64,000 bases of DNA from Sphingomonas sp. GC_Shp_5 (GTDB lineage: Bacteria; Pseudomonadota; Alphaproteobacteria; Sphingomonadales; Sphingomonadaceae): contig NZ_JALNUP010000002.1 of assembly GCF_026540855.1 (NCBI RefSeq), forward strand, positions 62,001-126,000, given 5' to 3'. The number at the start of each line of letters is the position of its first letter. Within the stretch, counting starts at the first letter, position 1. Shown here in pieces: positions 9,071-18,652 of this stretch. Made by a program: the position numbers and the translations under genes. Below the pieces are notes generated by a model that was given only the letters and a program-made list of their open reading frames with translations, searched no databases and was not told where the DNA came from.

Positions 9071-10993
9071 TTACCGCGCCGCGGTGAACGCTCCCACGCC
9101 CGCGATCGCCAGCTTGGCCGCCGGCACCGCGGTCTGCGCAAAGGTGAAGCGCAGGAAGCGCGCCTGATGCGGCGCCGCGAAGCTGATCCGCTGGGTCGAC
9201 AGCGCATAGGCGATGTTGGAGAGCTCGCCCGCCGCCGCCGGCACCCAGCTCTTGCCGTCGGTGCTCACCGCGACATCATAACCTTTGGGCGGCGCGGACC
9301 CCGCGGCCACCGTGCGCGACGGCGTGATGCTGATCCCGGCGACCGACACGGCCGTGCCGAGATCGATCGTCACCCTCGCCGGCGCCCCTGGTGTCGGCGC
9401 GGGCACCCGCCAAGCCGTACCCGCGTCGTCGTCGAGCAGCGCCTCGGCGCCGGGGCCGGTCGCAGCGACGATCGCCCACCGCACACTCGAGAGCACGGTC
9501 GAATCCGCCGCCGCGGCGAGGATCACCGGCTTGGGCGCGCTCTGGCGGAACAGCGCCACCTCGCTGATCGCCGGGCATACCGGCGCCTCGAGAATGCGCA
9601 GCCGCATCCGCCGCGCCGCCACCGGCTGCGGCAGCCGGATCAACCGCTGGTTGCCGATGCCCTGATGCTCGGCGACCTGCTGCCATTCGCCGCCGACCTC
9701 GACGTCGACCGCGAACCGCGTCACCCGCACGCCGAGCGGCAGAAATTCGCGCAGGCGGATGAGATCGAAGCGGCGGCCCGGCGGCAGGTCGAGCGTCAGG
9801 CTCGGCGTGGTGACGCCGTCGGGCGCCGACCAATAGCTCGCCGGATCGCCGTCGAGCACCTTGGCGGCGGCGAAGCCGGGGCCGCGCACCGCGCTCGCCG
9901 AGGCGACCGCGCCCGCGGCGAGGTTGGTCGTATAGGTCGCGCGCTGGGCGTCGCCGAACGCGGTCAGGCTGGCAACGTCGCCATCGCCGAGCCGGCCGCG
10001 CCGGTCGGGCGGCAGGTTGAGGTTGAGGTTGGTGCCGCGACCGATCGATTCGTCGTATAGCCGCAGCAGCCGCTCGGGCGTCTTCACCTTGGCATTCTCG
10101 TCGGCATGGTAGAACCAGCCGGGGCGGATCGAGACATCGGTTTCGGCCGGCCACCATAGCTCGCCGCCGCGCACCCCGGCATTGCCCTCGGCCTGGACAT
10201 AGGGATGGTTGGGCATCGTCGGCCAGCACGGATCGCCGGCGACGCCGTCCTCATTGCCTACCCAGCGCACATCGGCGCCGAGCGGGTCGAAGGTGCAGGC
10301 CATTGGCTGGTGCTGGTGGACCAGCGCGATGATCGAGGGCCAGTTGTAATAGCGCGGCGCATCGATCTTCCGCGTCTCGCGCGCGCCGCCATAATAGCCG
10401 TCGCCGCCATTGGCGCCGTCGAACCAGAATTCGAACAAGGTGCCGTAGCGGGTGCACAGCTCGACCACCTGCTTGCGATAGTAATCGACATAGGCGGGCC
10501 GGCCATAGTCGGCGTGGTTGCGGTCCCACGGCGACAGGTAGAGCCCGAAGTCGAGCCCCGCGCGCCGCGTCGCGCGCTCCATATCGCCGACCACGTCGCC
10601 CTTGCCCGCCTTATAGGGGCTGTTGCGGATGCAATGCTCGGTGAGCAGCGTCGGCCACAGGCAAAAGCCGTCATGGTGCTTGGCGGTGAGGATGATGCCT
10701 TTCATCCCGCCGGCCTTGGCGGCGGCGACGATCTGGTCGGGGGCGAAATCGGTCGGGTTGAACAGCGCCGGGCTCTCGTCGCCATAGCCCCATTCGCGGT
10801 CGGTGAAGGTGTTGATCGAGAAATGGACGAAGGCATATTGCTCGCGGGCATGCCAGGCGAGCTGGCGCGGCGACGGCGTCGCGCCCCATGGCCGCGGCGG
10901 CGCCGCGGCGGTGAGGGCTACAGCAGGGCTGGCGGCGGCACCGCCGGCGGCGAGGCCGGAAGCGATCAGCAGGCGGCGCGAAATCTCGGTCAT
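9071..10993 (-). CDS. Exported alpha-L-fucosidase, GH29
   Basis: A retaining fucosidase that removes alpha-linked L-fucose from glycan ends or cores. The 640-residue protein begins with a twin-arginine-like signal (ISRRLLIASG, then AGGAAASPAVA). The GH29 barrel follows, with AKHHDGF (105-110) and EFWFDGANG, in which Asp192 matches the catalytic nucleophile. After the barrel, from about residue 345, two beta-rich regions resemble F5/8-type C carbohydrate-binding or Ig-like modules. The gene is last in a four-gene minus-strand operon, 12 bases after the GH3 gene. The fucose linkage cannot be read from sequence; the neighbours suggest N-glycan fucose. Confidence 0.88.
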   Translation of the reverse strand: MTEISRRLLIASGLAAGGAAASPAVALTAAAPPRPWGATPSPRQLAWHAREQYAFVHFSINTFTDREWGYGDESPALFNPTDFAPDQIVAAAKAGGMKGIILTAKHHDGFCLWPTLLTEHCIRNSPYKAGKGDVVGDMERATRRAGLDFGLYLSPWDRNHADYGRPAYVDYYRKQVVELCTRYGTLFEFWFDGANGGDGYYGGARETRKIDAPRYYNWPSIIALVHQHQPMACTFDPLGADVRWVGNEDGVAGDPCWPTMPNHPYVQAEGNAGVRGGELWWPAETDVSIRPGWFYHADENAKVKTPERLLRLYDESIGRGTNLNLNLPPDRRGRLGDGDVASLTAFGDAQRATYTTNLAAGAVASASAVRGPGFAAAKVLDGDPASYWSAPDGVTTPSLTLDLPPGRRFDLIRLREFLPLGVRVTRFAVDVEVGGEWQQVAEHQGIGNQRLIRLPQPVAARRMRLRILEAPVCPAISEVALFRQSAPKPVILAAAADSTVLSSVRWAIVAATGPGAEALLDDDAGTAWRVPAPTPGAPARVTIDLGTAVSVAGISITPSRTVAAGSAPPKGYDVAVSTDGKSWVPAAAGELSNIAYALSTQRISFAAPHQARFLRFTFAQTAVPAAKLAIAGVGAFTAAR

Positions 10994-11005
10994 GATCGTC
11001 TCCAG

Positions 11006-13540
11006 TTACTTCGGCAGGTCGACCGCAGTGCCGGTGACGGCGAGGTCGATCCACTGGCCCGGCGCATCGCCCGGCTGGCCGCCGCCGATGAACAGGCGAT
11101 AGGCGCCCGGCACCACCCGGCGGCTGCCGTCGCGCGCCACCAGGCTCATCGCCCGCGCGTCGATGTCGAAGCTGACGGTGGCGGACGTGCCCGGCGTGAG
11201 GCTCACCCGGCGGAAGCCGGCGAGCTGACGCTGGAGCATCGGCGTCGTCAACCCGCCGGGCGGTCCGGGCGGCGGCACCAGATAGGCCTGCACCACCTCG
11301 TCGCCGGCGCGCGCGCCGGTGTTGCGCACCGTCGCGCGGACATTGAGCGTCTGCCCCGCGACCACACTCGCCGCCGCCGGCGCTGCGTAGCCGAAGCTGG
11401 TGTAGCTCAGCCCATGGCCGAACGGCCACAGCGGCGTGCCGGTGAAATAGCGGTAGGTCCGTTCCTTCATGCCATAGTCGACGAACCCGGGCAGGTCGGT
11501 GGTCGAGGCGTAGAAGGTCACCGGCAGCCGGCCCGAGGGGTTGTTCAGCCCCGCCAGCGTCTCGGCGATCGCGGTGCCGCCGGCCTCGCCCGGATACCAG
11601 GCGGTGAGGATCGCATCGGCGGACGCCGGATCGATCGCCACTGCGCTGCCGCTGGTGAGCACGATCACCAGCGGCTTGCCGGTCGCCTTGAGCGCCGCAA
11701 GCAGCCGCTGCTGGGCATGGGGGAGGGCGATGTCGGTGCGGTCGCCCCCGGCGAACCCGGGCACGCTCACCTTGAGCGCCTCGCCCTCGAGATCGGGCGA
11801 CAGCCCGACCACCGCGACGATCACGTCCGCCTGCCGCGCCGCGTCGAGCGCCTGCGCGAGCAGCGGCTGTTCGGGCGGCAGCCACAACAGGCGGATGCCC
11901 TCGTCCTCGCTGACGTGATCAAGCTCGAGCCGGAACGCGACGGCGCGGCCATCGCTCGCGAACGGCAGCTCGGCGCGGCCGCCCTTCACCTCGCCGGCGA
12001 GCAGCGGCTTGCCATCGATCCACAGCCGCACCGCATCGTGGCGCGTGCAATCCTTCCAGCACGCCGGCACATCAACCGCGAGCCGATAGTCGCCCGCCCC
12101 CGGCGGCACCAACTGCCCGCTCCAGCGCACGCCGAAGCTCGCGCCCAGCCCGGCGGGGCTCGCCCGGTTGTAATCGGCATCGATCCGCGTCTCGCGGCGG
12201 GTAAAGGCAGGCGTGCCCTCGCCGGCGAGCCCGCGGAAATAGTCCGCGCGCAAGCCATCCGTCCCGAACGCCGTCTCCGGCACCACCACCGGCGCGCCAT
12301 CGGCGAGCACCGAGCCTTGCGCATAGCGCACGTTGCCGGCGCCGAATTGCGCCCGGATCCCGGCGAGCGGCGTCACCGGCGCGACGGCGGTGCCGTGGTA
12401 ATTGGCCTGGAGCACGCCGAGGTCGTCGGCATCGGCGCCGATCACCGCGATCCGGCTGCCCGCCTTGAGCGGCAGCCGCGCCGCATCGTTCTTGAGCAGC
12501 ACGATCGCTTTCCGCGCCGCCTCGAGCGCCAGCGCGCGATGCGCCGGCGTGTCGACTTGGCTCGCCTTGATCTTGCCCCATGGGTTGGCCGCGTCGAACA
12601 GCGTGCCGAGCGCGCGCCGCGCCGCGAGGCTGCGGGCGAGCGAGACATCGAGCGTCGCCTCGTCGACCAGCCCCGCGCGCACCGCCGCCGGCAACCCCGC
12701 ATAGGTGGTGCCGCAGTTGATGTCGGTGCCGGCCTTGATCGCCGCCGCCGCCGCGGCCGGTGCCTCGAGCCGGTAATGATGGAATTGGTAGATGTTGCCC
12801 ACCGCATCGCAATCCGAGACGGTGAAGCCGGTGAACCCCCAGTCGCCGCGCAGCCGCTCGGTCATCAGCGGCGCCGAGGCGCAGGCCGGCGTGCCGTGGA
12901 TCGAATTATAGGCGCACATCAGCGAGCGCGCCTTGCCCTCGGTGATCGCGGCGCGGAACGCCGGCAGGTAGGTCGCCTCCAAATCCTGCGGGCTCGGATC
13001 GACGTCGAAGCTGTCGCGCCCCGCCTCGGGGCCGCTGTGGACGACAAAATGCTTGGGCGTCGCGATCACCTTGGGATGCGCCGGATCAGGCCCCTGCAGC
13101 CCGGTGACGAACGCCACCCCGAGCCGCGCGGTGAGATAGGGATCCTCGCCATAGGTTTCCTGGCCGCGGCCCCAGCGCGGATCGCGGAAGATGTTGATGT
13201 TGGGCGACCAGATCGTCAGCCCCTGGTAGATCCGCCGATCGGCCGTGAGGGCACGCGCGTTGAACTTGGCGCGCGCCTCGGTGGAGACGACGTCGCCGAT
13301 GCGGTGGACGAGGTCGATGTCCCAGGTTGCCGCCATGCCGATCGCCTGCGGGAAGACGGTGGCATGGCCATCGCGCGCCAGCCCGTGCAGGCCCTCGTTC
13401 CACCAGTCATAGGCCGGCAGCCCCGCCTTGGCGTCGGCGGGCGCGCTGCTCTGCAGCTGCGCGGCTTTCTGTTCGAGCGACATGGTCGCGATCGTCGCGG
13501 CGACGGGATCGGCCGCGGAGGCGAGCAACAGCCAGATCAT
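11006..13540 (-). CDS. Exported GH3 glycosidase with PA14 insert, beta-xylosidase type
   Basis: An 844-residue GH3 enzyme. The ATG at 13540 is chosen because it overlaps the upstream mannosidase stop (ATGA) and gives a short signal-like start, MIWLLLASAADP. KHFVVHSGPE and FTVSDCDAVGN are GH3 motifs; Asp243 in the latter is the nucleophile. The S-D-C-D-A-V form is typical of the beta-xylosidase/arabinosidase branch rather than of beta-glucosidases (S-D-W). Residues about 426-555 are a PA14-like module (ADYFRGL, VRWSGQLVPPGAGDY, DAVRLWIDG) inserted in the second GH3 domain, and the C terminus is fibronectin-III-like. Beta-xylosidase acting on N-glycan core xylose is an inference from context; beta-glucosidase is the alternative. 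Confidence 0.82.
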   Translation of the reverse strand: MIWLLLASAADPVAATIATMSLEQKAAQLQSSAPADAKAGLPAYDWWNEGLHGLARDGHATVFPQAIGMAATWDIDLVHRIGDVVSTEARAKFNARALTADRRIYQGLTIWSPNINIFRDPRWGRGQETYGEDPYLTARLGVAFVTGLQGPDPAHPKVIATPKHFVVHSGPEAGRDSFDVDPSPQDLEATYLPAFRAAITEGKARSLMCAYNSIHGTPACASAPLMTERLRGDWGFTGFTVSDCDAVGNIYQFHHYRLEAPAAAAAAIKAGTDINCGTTYAGLPAAVRAGLVDEATLDVSLARSLAARRALGTLFDAANPWGKIKASQVDTPAHRALALEAARKAIVLLKNDAARLPLKAGSRIAVIGADADDLGVLQANYHGTAVAPVTPLAGIRAQFGAGNVRYAQGSVLADGAPVVVPETAFGTDGLRADYFRGLAGEGTPAFTRRETRIDADYNRASPAGLGASFGVRWSGQLVPPGAGDYRLAVDVPACWKDCTRHDAVRLWIDGKPLLAGEVKGGRAELPFASDGRAVAFRLELDHVSEDEGIRLLWLPPEQPLLAQALDAARQADVIVAVVGLSPDLEGEALKVSVPGFAGGDRTDIALPHAQQRLLAALKATGKPLVIVLTSGSAVAIDPASADAILTAWYPGEAGGTAIAETLAGLNNPSGRLPVTFYASTTDLPGFVDYGMKERTYRYFTGTPLWPFGHGLSYTSFGYAAPAAASVVAGQTLNVRATVRNTGARAGDEVVQAYLVPPPGPPGGLTTPMLQRQLAGFRRVSLTPGTSATVSFDIDARAMSLVARDGSRRVVPGAYRLFIGGGQPGDAPGQWIDLAVTGTAVDLPK

Positions 13541-16110
13541 CGTGCAAGCGTCCTCAGGGTCAGCGCCTTGGCGAGCGCGGCGGGCGAGGCCTTGGCGGCG
13601 ACGTCGATCGTCAAGCTCTCGCCGGGCAGCAGGTCGAAGCCATTGTCGGGCGGCTGCGCCGCGACGCTGCCGAAATCGAGCATCACCGCGCGCGCCAGAT
13701 GGCCGGCGGTGATCGTCACCTGGCGGCCGTGCCACCGGGCCGCGAGCTGCGGCGCCGGATAGGCCATGTCCTTGGGCAGCCGGCGCTCGACGAGCGTGCG
13801 GCTGGCGACCTTGCCGTCGATCACCAGCTCGGCGACGCCATAGCTCGCCGCGGCATCCGCGCCGGCGAACAGCGCGTCGTCGGCGACGCTCGCCACCTCG
13901 GTCGCGGTGAGCGGCGCCAGCGTCACCGCCTCGTCGCGGGTCGAGAGCTGGCGGCCGGTCATGTCATAGCCGGTCAGCCGCCAATGCGCCGCGGTCGGCG
14001 TGGTCGCGTCGGAGACGAGCACCACCCGTGTCGCCGCGCCGCGATGCTCGGCGACGATCGCCTCGGGGGCGAAGAAGCGCCGGGCGGCATAATGGAGCAG
14101 CTTCCACTGGCCGTTGTAATCGATGCTCGCCCAGCTGATCGACGGCCACACGTCATTGATCTGCCAGTAGAGCGAGCCCATCGTCACTGGCCGGCAGGCG
14201 CGATGATGCGAGGCACCGAGCGTGATCGCCTGCGCCTGGTTGACCTGGGTCAGATACACCATGTCGGCGAAGTCGCGCGCCGGCCGCAGCCGCTCGGCGA
14301 GATACATCTGCAATCGCTCGTTGCCCGCCCCGGCGAGGAACTTCTGGTGCGCCTTCATCACCGGGCTCTCCGCGGTGAGCGCGCCCGGCCCGGCGAAGCC
14401 GCGGATCGTCGACATGTTCGGCATCGACTGGAAGCCGAATTCGGACATGAAGCGCGGGCAGCTGTCGAGATAATTCTCCACCGGCTTCGAGCCGGACCAG
14501 ACGTCCCAGAAATGCCGGTCGCCATTGGCGTCGGTATCGGTCGGCGCCTCGTAATTGGCGGAAGGGGATCCCGGCCAATAGGGCGTGCCCGGCGAGCGGG
14601 TCAGCACCGCATCGCGCAGCACCTGGTTGAACAGCACCGCCATGCCGGTGCCGATCCGCTCCTGCTCGTCGGGGCCCACCGCCTTCTTCCACGCCTTGCG
14701 GTCGGACCAGTTCTCCCAGCCGGACAGCACCTCGTTGTTGCCCGCCCACAGCACGATCGAGGGATGCGATTGCAATCGGCTCACCTGCTCGTCGGCCTCG
14801 ATCCGCACGTTCTCGCGATAGGCTGCATCGGGCGGCGTCACCGAGCCGCCGAACATGAAGTCCTGCCACACCATCAGCCCCATCCGGTCGGCGAGATCGT
14901 AGAAGGCGTCGTCGAGATAATAGCCGCCGCCCCACACGCGGATCGTGTTCATGTTGGCGTCGCGCGCGCCCTGCAGGATCGAGCGCATCCGCTCCGGCGT
15001 CACCCGCGCCGGGAACATGTCGAACGGGATCAGGTTCGCGCCCTTGGCGAAGATCGGCGTGCCGTTGACGCGGAAGCCGAAGCCGCCGCCGTCGCGCATC
15101 AGCTCCACCGTGCGCAGCCCGATCGTGCGGCTCGCTTTATCGTCCGCGCCCAGCGCCGCGTCGACGCGGTACAGCGGCTGCGCGCCATAGCCCACCGGCT
15201 GCCAGCGCTGCGGATCGGCGATGGTCAGCGGGATCGAGACGGCATTGTGCCCGGCGGCGAGCGTCACCGCCTGCTCGACGGTGATCGCCTGCCCGGCCGG
15301 CGTCGTCACCGTGGCGCGAACGGTGGTGCGCACCGCGGCATCGGCGACCACGTCGAGCCTGGCGCTGAGCCGCGCCTCGGCCTGGTTGAGCGCGTCCTGC
15401 TCGACGCGGAAGCTGTCGATCCGCGCCTCGTCCCACGCTTCGAGCCGCACCGGCCGCCACAGCCCGCTGCTGACGATGCGGGGGCCCCAGTCCCAGCCAT
15501 AATGGTATTTCGGCTTGCGGATATACGGCGAGGTCTGCTTGCCCTTGGGCTCGTCGCCGAAGAAGGATTCATATTCGCCGGGCAGCGGATTGGGGTTGTT
15601 GAGCACCAAGGGCTGCAGCGTGCGGATCGGCGAGGCGATCGTCACCACCAGCTCGTTGCGCCCGGCATGCAGCGCCGGCTTGGCCGCGATCCGCCAGCGG
15701 CGATGGGCATTGTCGGTCTTGAGCAGCAGCTGGCCGTTGAGGCTGACGGTGGCAAAGGTGTCGATGCCGTCGAACACCAGGTCGAGGTGATCGCGCGCCA
15801 GCATCGCCGGCGTCACCTCGATGGTGCGGCGATATTGCCAGCCGGCAAGCCCCGCCCATTGGATCGCGCCCTCGTTGGTGCCCTGATAGGGGTCGGGCAC
15901 GCGCTTGGCGGCGATCAGGTCCTGCTGGACGCTGCCCGGCACGGTCGCGCGCAGCCATTGCGCCTCGCGGCGATGCGCGGCGATCGCGGTGCCGTCGGCG
16001 GGGTCGATCCGCACCTGCCAGCCATCGTTCAGCGGCAGGCTGGTCTTGGGGGCCGCCAGCGCCGGCATGGCGGCCGACAGCAGCAGCGGGGCAATCAGCC
16101 AGTGTCGCAT
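13537..16110 (-). CDS. Exported beta-mannosidase, GH2
   Basis: This removes the beta-linked mannose next to chitobiose in N-glycans, or mannose from manno-oligosaccharides. The 857-residue protein starts at the ATG at 16110, which overlaps the GH20 stop by one base and opens a Sec signal, MRHWLIAPLLLSAAMPALA. The mannosidase branch of GH2 is recognised by YHYGWDWGPRI (203-212), VWGGGYY, LWAGNNE (acid/base Glu460) and FMSEFGFQS (nucleophile Glu557). Length and domain order (sugar-binding, Ig-like, barrel, C-terminal sandwich) match bacterial and eukaryotic beta-mannosidases. It is second in the operon. Confidence 0.92.
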   Translation of the reverse strand: MRHWLIAPLLLSAAMPALAAPKTSLPLNDGWQVRIDPADGTAIAAHRREAQWLRATVPGSVQQDLIAAKRVPDPYQGTNEGAIQWAGLAGWQYRRTIEVTPAMLARDHLDLVFDGIDTFATVSLNGQLLLKTDNAHRRWRIAAKPALHAGRNELVVTIASPIRTLQPLVLNNPNPLPGEYESFFGDEPKGKQTSPYIRKPKYHYGWDWGPRIVSSGLWRPVRLEAWDEARIDSFRVEQDALNQAEARLSARLDVVADAAVRTTVRATVTTPAGQAITVEQAVTLAAGHNAVSIPLTIADPQRWQPVGYGAQPLYRVDAALGADDKASRTIGLRTVELMRDGGGFGFRVNGTPIFAKGANLIPFDMFPARVTPERMRSILQGARDANMNTIRVWGGGYYLDDAFYDLADRMGLMVWQDFMFGGSVTPPDAAYRENVRIEADEQVSRLQSHPSIVLWAGNNEVLSGWENWSDRKAWKKAVGPDEQERIGTGMAVLFNQVLRDAVLTRSPGTPYWPGSPSANYEAPTDTDANGDRHFWDVWSGSKPVENYLDSCPRFMSEFGFQSMPNMSTIRGFAGPGALTAESPVMKAHQKFLAGAGNERLQMYLAERLRPARDFADMVYLTQVNQAQAITLGASHHRACRPVTMGSLYWQINDVWPSISWASIDYNGQWKLLHYAARRFFAPEAIVAEHRGAATRVVLVSDATTPTAAHWRLTGYDMTGRQLSTRDEAVTLAPLTATEVASVADDALFAGADAAASYGVAELVIDGKVASRTLVERRLPKDMAYPAPQLAARWHGRQVTITAGHLARAVMLDFGSVAAQPPDNGFDLLPGESLTIDVAAKASPAALAKALTLRTLAR

Positions 16111-18452
16111 CAATGGCGCTCCGTAAGCTGGACGCGTCCGACCGCGTAGAAGGGATCGGACAGGGGAGAGGTGAATTGCAGGCATAAGTCGTGATCGCCG
16201 GCGAGCGTGGGCAGCGTGCCGGTGAAGCGCAGCTGCGCCGGTGCGGTGGCGGGATCGGGCAATGGGAAGCTCGCGGCGATCACCGGCTTGGCCTGCGCGC
16301 CCGTGCCGACGGCGCCGCCGTTGCTCGCGGTGCAGCCGATCAGCACCAGCAGCTCGCCGTGCGGGGTGACGGGGTAATGGTCGCGCACCTGGCCGAAATC
16401 ATGCGCCAGGCCCCAGTTGCGCGCCACCCGCGCCACGTCGATCGTGAAGCCGCCGGCGACGTCGAGCGGCGCCGCGGGATAGACCGAGCAGGTGTTGAAC
16501 AGGTTGATGTTGTACACCGGCCCGTTGCCGGTCGCATCCGCGGTCACCGGCACCCGCAGCCCGAAGCCTTCGCCGGGGCAGGCGGCGAGCTCGGAGGTGC
16601 TTCGCGCCAGCAGCGCCGCGCGGCCGGTGTCGAACTGCCGCGGCGTCGCGGTGGCGAAGCCATCCTTGCCGAAGGCGGCGGCGTTGATCGTGGTGCCCGG
16701 CGTCACCGTCAGCGGCGCCGCATAAGCGGTGGAGCGCGCGGTCGGCGCCGTGCCGTCGAGCGTGTAGCGGATCGCGCCGTACGGCGCCTGGGTGGCGAGC
16801 GCCACCGTCATCTGGCCGGTGCGCAGCGCGTCGCCGCGGCTGCCCTGCACCGTATAGCCGACCGCGAAGGCGCTGTCGGCGACCTCGATGCCGGCGGTGC
16901 GCCAGCGCACGATCTGCGGCTGCAGCCGGTCGACGAAGCTTGAAAAGTCGCGCTTGTCCTTGCCGGACCAGGTGATCTCCGCGATCGCCGCGGCGCGCGG
17001 GAACAGCACATGCTGCATCTGATAGGGCATGACGATATATTCGCTCCACGCATTGCCCTGGGCGCCGAGCACATGGCCGGCCTTGGCGGGGTCGATCCCC
17101 GCCGGCATCGGCTCACAGGCATAGATGTTGGCGAGCGGCTGCAACCCGCCCAACCGCCCCGGCGGCTCGTCGCCGCGGTCGCTCTGCATGTTGTCGAGAT
17201 ACAGCAACGGGGCAGGGGAGAGGACGACGTCATGGCCGCTGTTGGCCGCGTCCACCGCGCCCTTCTCGCCGCGCCACGACATCACCGAGGCAGATGGCGG
17301 CAGGCCACCTTCGAGGATCTCGTCCCAGCCGATCAGCCGCCGGCCCTTGGCGGCAAGATAGCTGCCGAACTGGTCGATCATCCAGCTTTGCAGACCGTTC
17401 TCGTCCTTGAGGCCGAGCGACTTGATCTGCGCCTGCACCTCGGGGCTGCGCTCCCATTGGTCCTTCACCGCCTCGTCGCCACCGAGGTGGATGTAGGTGC
17501 CGGGAAACACCGCCATCAGCTCGTCGAGCACCTGCTTGACGAAGGCGATGCCTCCCGGGCCGGGGTTGAAGAGGTACGGGTTCACGCCCCAGTCGTGCGA
17601 CACCGCCGGCGTGTCGCCGAGCACGCCAAGTTCGGGATAGGCGGCGACCAGCGCCTGGGCGTGGCCCGGCAGGTCGACCTCGGGAACGATGGTGATGCCG
17701 CGCGCCGCCGCATAGGCGACCAGCTCCTTCAGCGCCGCCTGCGTGTAGAAGCCGCCCACCTTTGCGCCCGGTGCGCCGCCGGTGGAAGGCGGTGTCCGCC
17801 ATCCGCCCACCTCGGTGAGCTTGGGATAGCGCTTCACCTCGAACCGCCAGCCTTGGTCGTCAGTCAGATGGAGATGGAGCGTGTTGAGCTTCACCGCCGC
17901 CATCTGGTCGACGATCCGGTACAGCGACGGCAGCGGCTGGTAATGGCGCGCGGTGTCCACCATCAGCCCGCGCCAGGCGAAGCGCGGCGCATCGACGATG
18001 GTGGTCGCGGCGATCCGCACCGGCTTGCCGAATGCGCGGTCGGGGCTGATCAGCTGCGCCAGCGTCATCGCGCCATAGACCAGCCCGGCATCGCCCGACG
18101 CGGCGATGCGCACGCCATGGTTGTCGACGGTGAGCCGATAGGCTTCCGCGCCGGTGATCGCCGGATCGCGGATGAAGCGGATGGCGCCTTCACTCGTGTT
18201 CGCCGCCAGCGTCAGCCCACGCTCGACGTTGACGTGCTCGATCAGCAACTTGGCGGCGGTTGTTGCGCCCTGGTCTGCGCTGTCGGCGCTAACCTTGGTG
18301 CCGCTGGCGATGGTGAAGCTGCCAGCGGCGGGGGTTGCCGAGAGCGGCATCGGCACCAGCGGCAGCGGATCCGCCGTCGCCGTCGCCGCAGCCGGCAGCA
18401 TCAGCCATGCCACCGCCGTCATCGCGCTTCGCCGCCGCATCATCCGCCCCAT
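16110..18452 (-). CDS. Exported beta-N-acetylhexosaminidase, GH20
   Basis: It removes terminal GlcNAc (or GalNAc) by substrate-assisted catalysis. The 780-residue start at 18452 is backed by GGGAG seven bases upstream and by the signal peptide MGRMMRRRSAMTAVAWLML...TATADP. An N-terminal GH20b domain precedes the barrel with WRGLMVDTARH, HLHLTDDQGW and IHLGGDE, where Asp326-Glu327 are the catalytic pair. A chitobiase-type C-terminal module (RYTLDGTAPT) and a further beta-rich tail follow. As the first gene of the GH20-GH2-GH3-GH29 operon it faces the GntR regulator across a 200-base divergent spacer. Confidence 0.93.
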   Translation of the reverse strand: MGRMMRRRSAMTAVAWLMLPAAATATADPLPLVPMPLSATPAAGSFTIASGTKVSADSADQGATTAAKLLIEHVNVERGLTLAANTSEGAIRFIRDPAITGAEAYRLTVDNHGVRIAASGDAGLVYGAMTLAQLISPDRAFGKPVRIAATTIVDAPRFAWRGLMVDTARHYQPLPSLYRIVDQMAAVKLNTLHLHLTDDQGWRFEVKRYPKLTEVGGWRTPPSTGGAPGAKVGGFYTQAALKELVAYAAARGITIVPEVDLPGHAQALVAAYPELGVLGDTPAVSHDWGVNPYLFNPGPGGIAFVKQVLDELMAVFPGTYIHLGGDEAVKDQWERSPEVQAQIKSLGLKDENGLQSWMIDQFGSYLAAKGRRLIGWDEILEGGLPPSASVMSWRGEKGAVDAANSGHDVVLSPAPLLYLDNMQSDRGDEPPGRLGGLQPLANIYACEPMPAGIDPAKAGHVLGAQGNAWSEYIVMPYQMQHVLFPRAAAIAEITWSGKDKRDFSSFVDRLQPQIVRWRTAGIEVADSAFAVGYTVQGSRGDALRTGQMTVALATQAPYGAIRYTLDGTAPTARSTAYAAPLTVTPGTTINAAAFGKDGFATATPRQFDTGRAALLARSTSELAACPGEGFGLRVPVTADATGNGPVYNINLFNTCSVYPAAPLDVAGGFTIDVARVARNWGLAHDFGQVRDHYPVTPHGELLVLIGCTASNGGAVGTGAQAKPVIAASFPLPDPATAPAQLRFTGTLPTLAGDHDLCLQFTSPLSDPFYAVGRVQLTERH

Positions 18453-18481
18453 CACCAACTCCCTGCCGCAGCGCTTGCTGG

Positions 18482-18515
18482 AGTGTAACCAATATAGGTC
18501 CAGGCACAAGCAGGC
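18482..18515 (-). promoter_or_regulatory. Candidate promoter of the GH20 operon with possible operator
   Basis: On the minus strand TTGTGC and TACACT are spaced 16 bases apart, fair matches to sigma-70 boxes. The spacer holds CTATATTGGTT, on the other strand AACCAATATAG, containing ACC-6-GGT. An operator in the spacer would suit a repressor such as the divergent GntR protein. This is inference from position. Confidence 0.35.
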
Positions 18516-18578
18516 CACGTGCTCTATGCGCGAGGTTAGTGAAGTTAGCCCGGGTTTGCCGCCGCCGGTGCAGACCAG

Positions 18579-18607
18579 TTGCCGATACAGATTGCTTTGG
18601 CTACCCT
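18579..18607 (+). promoter_or_regulatory. Candidate promoter of the gntR gene
   Basis: TTGCCG (18579-18584) and TACCCT (18602-18607) are 17 bases apart, about 45 bases before the start codon of the regulator. The start itself has AAGGAG at 18642-18647. Confidence 0.35.
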
Positions 18608-18652
18608 GTCGGGCCGTGTGCCCGGGAGGGGCAACGGAGCTAAGGAGAGACC

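Noticed and set aside
10205..16149. Two plus-strand frames of about 1185 and 940 codons opposite the GH29, GH3 and GH2 genes.
   Set aside because: The minus-strand genes have complete catalytic motifs and overlapping starts and stops; the plus frames have repetitive Arg/Gly/Ala composition and no recognisable fold.
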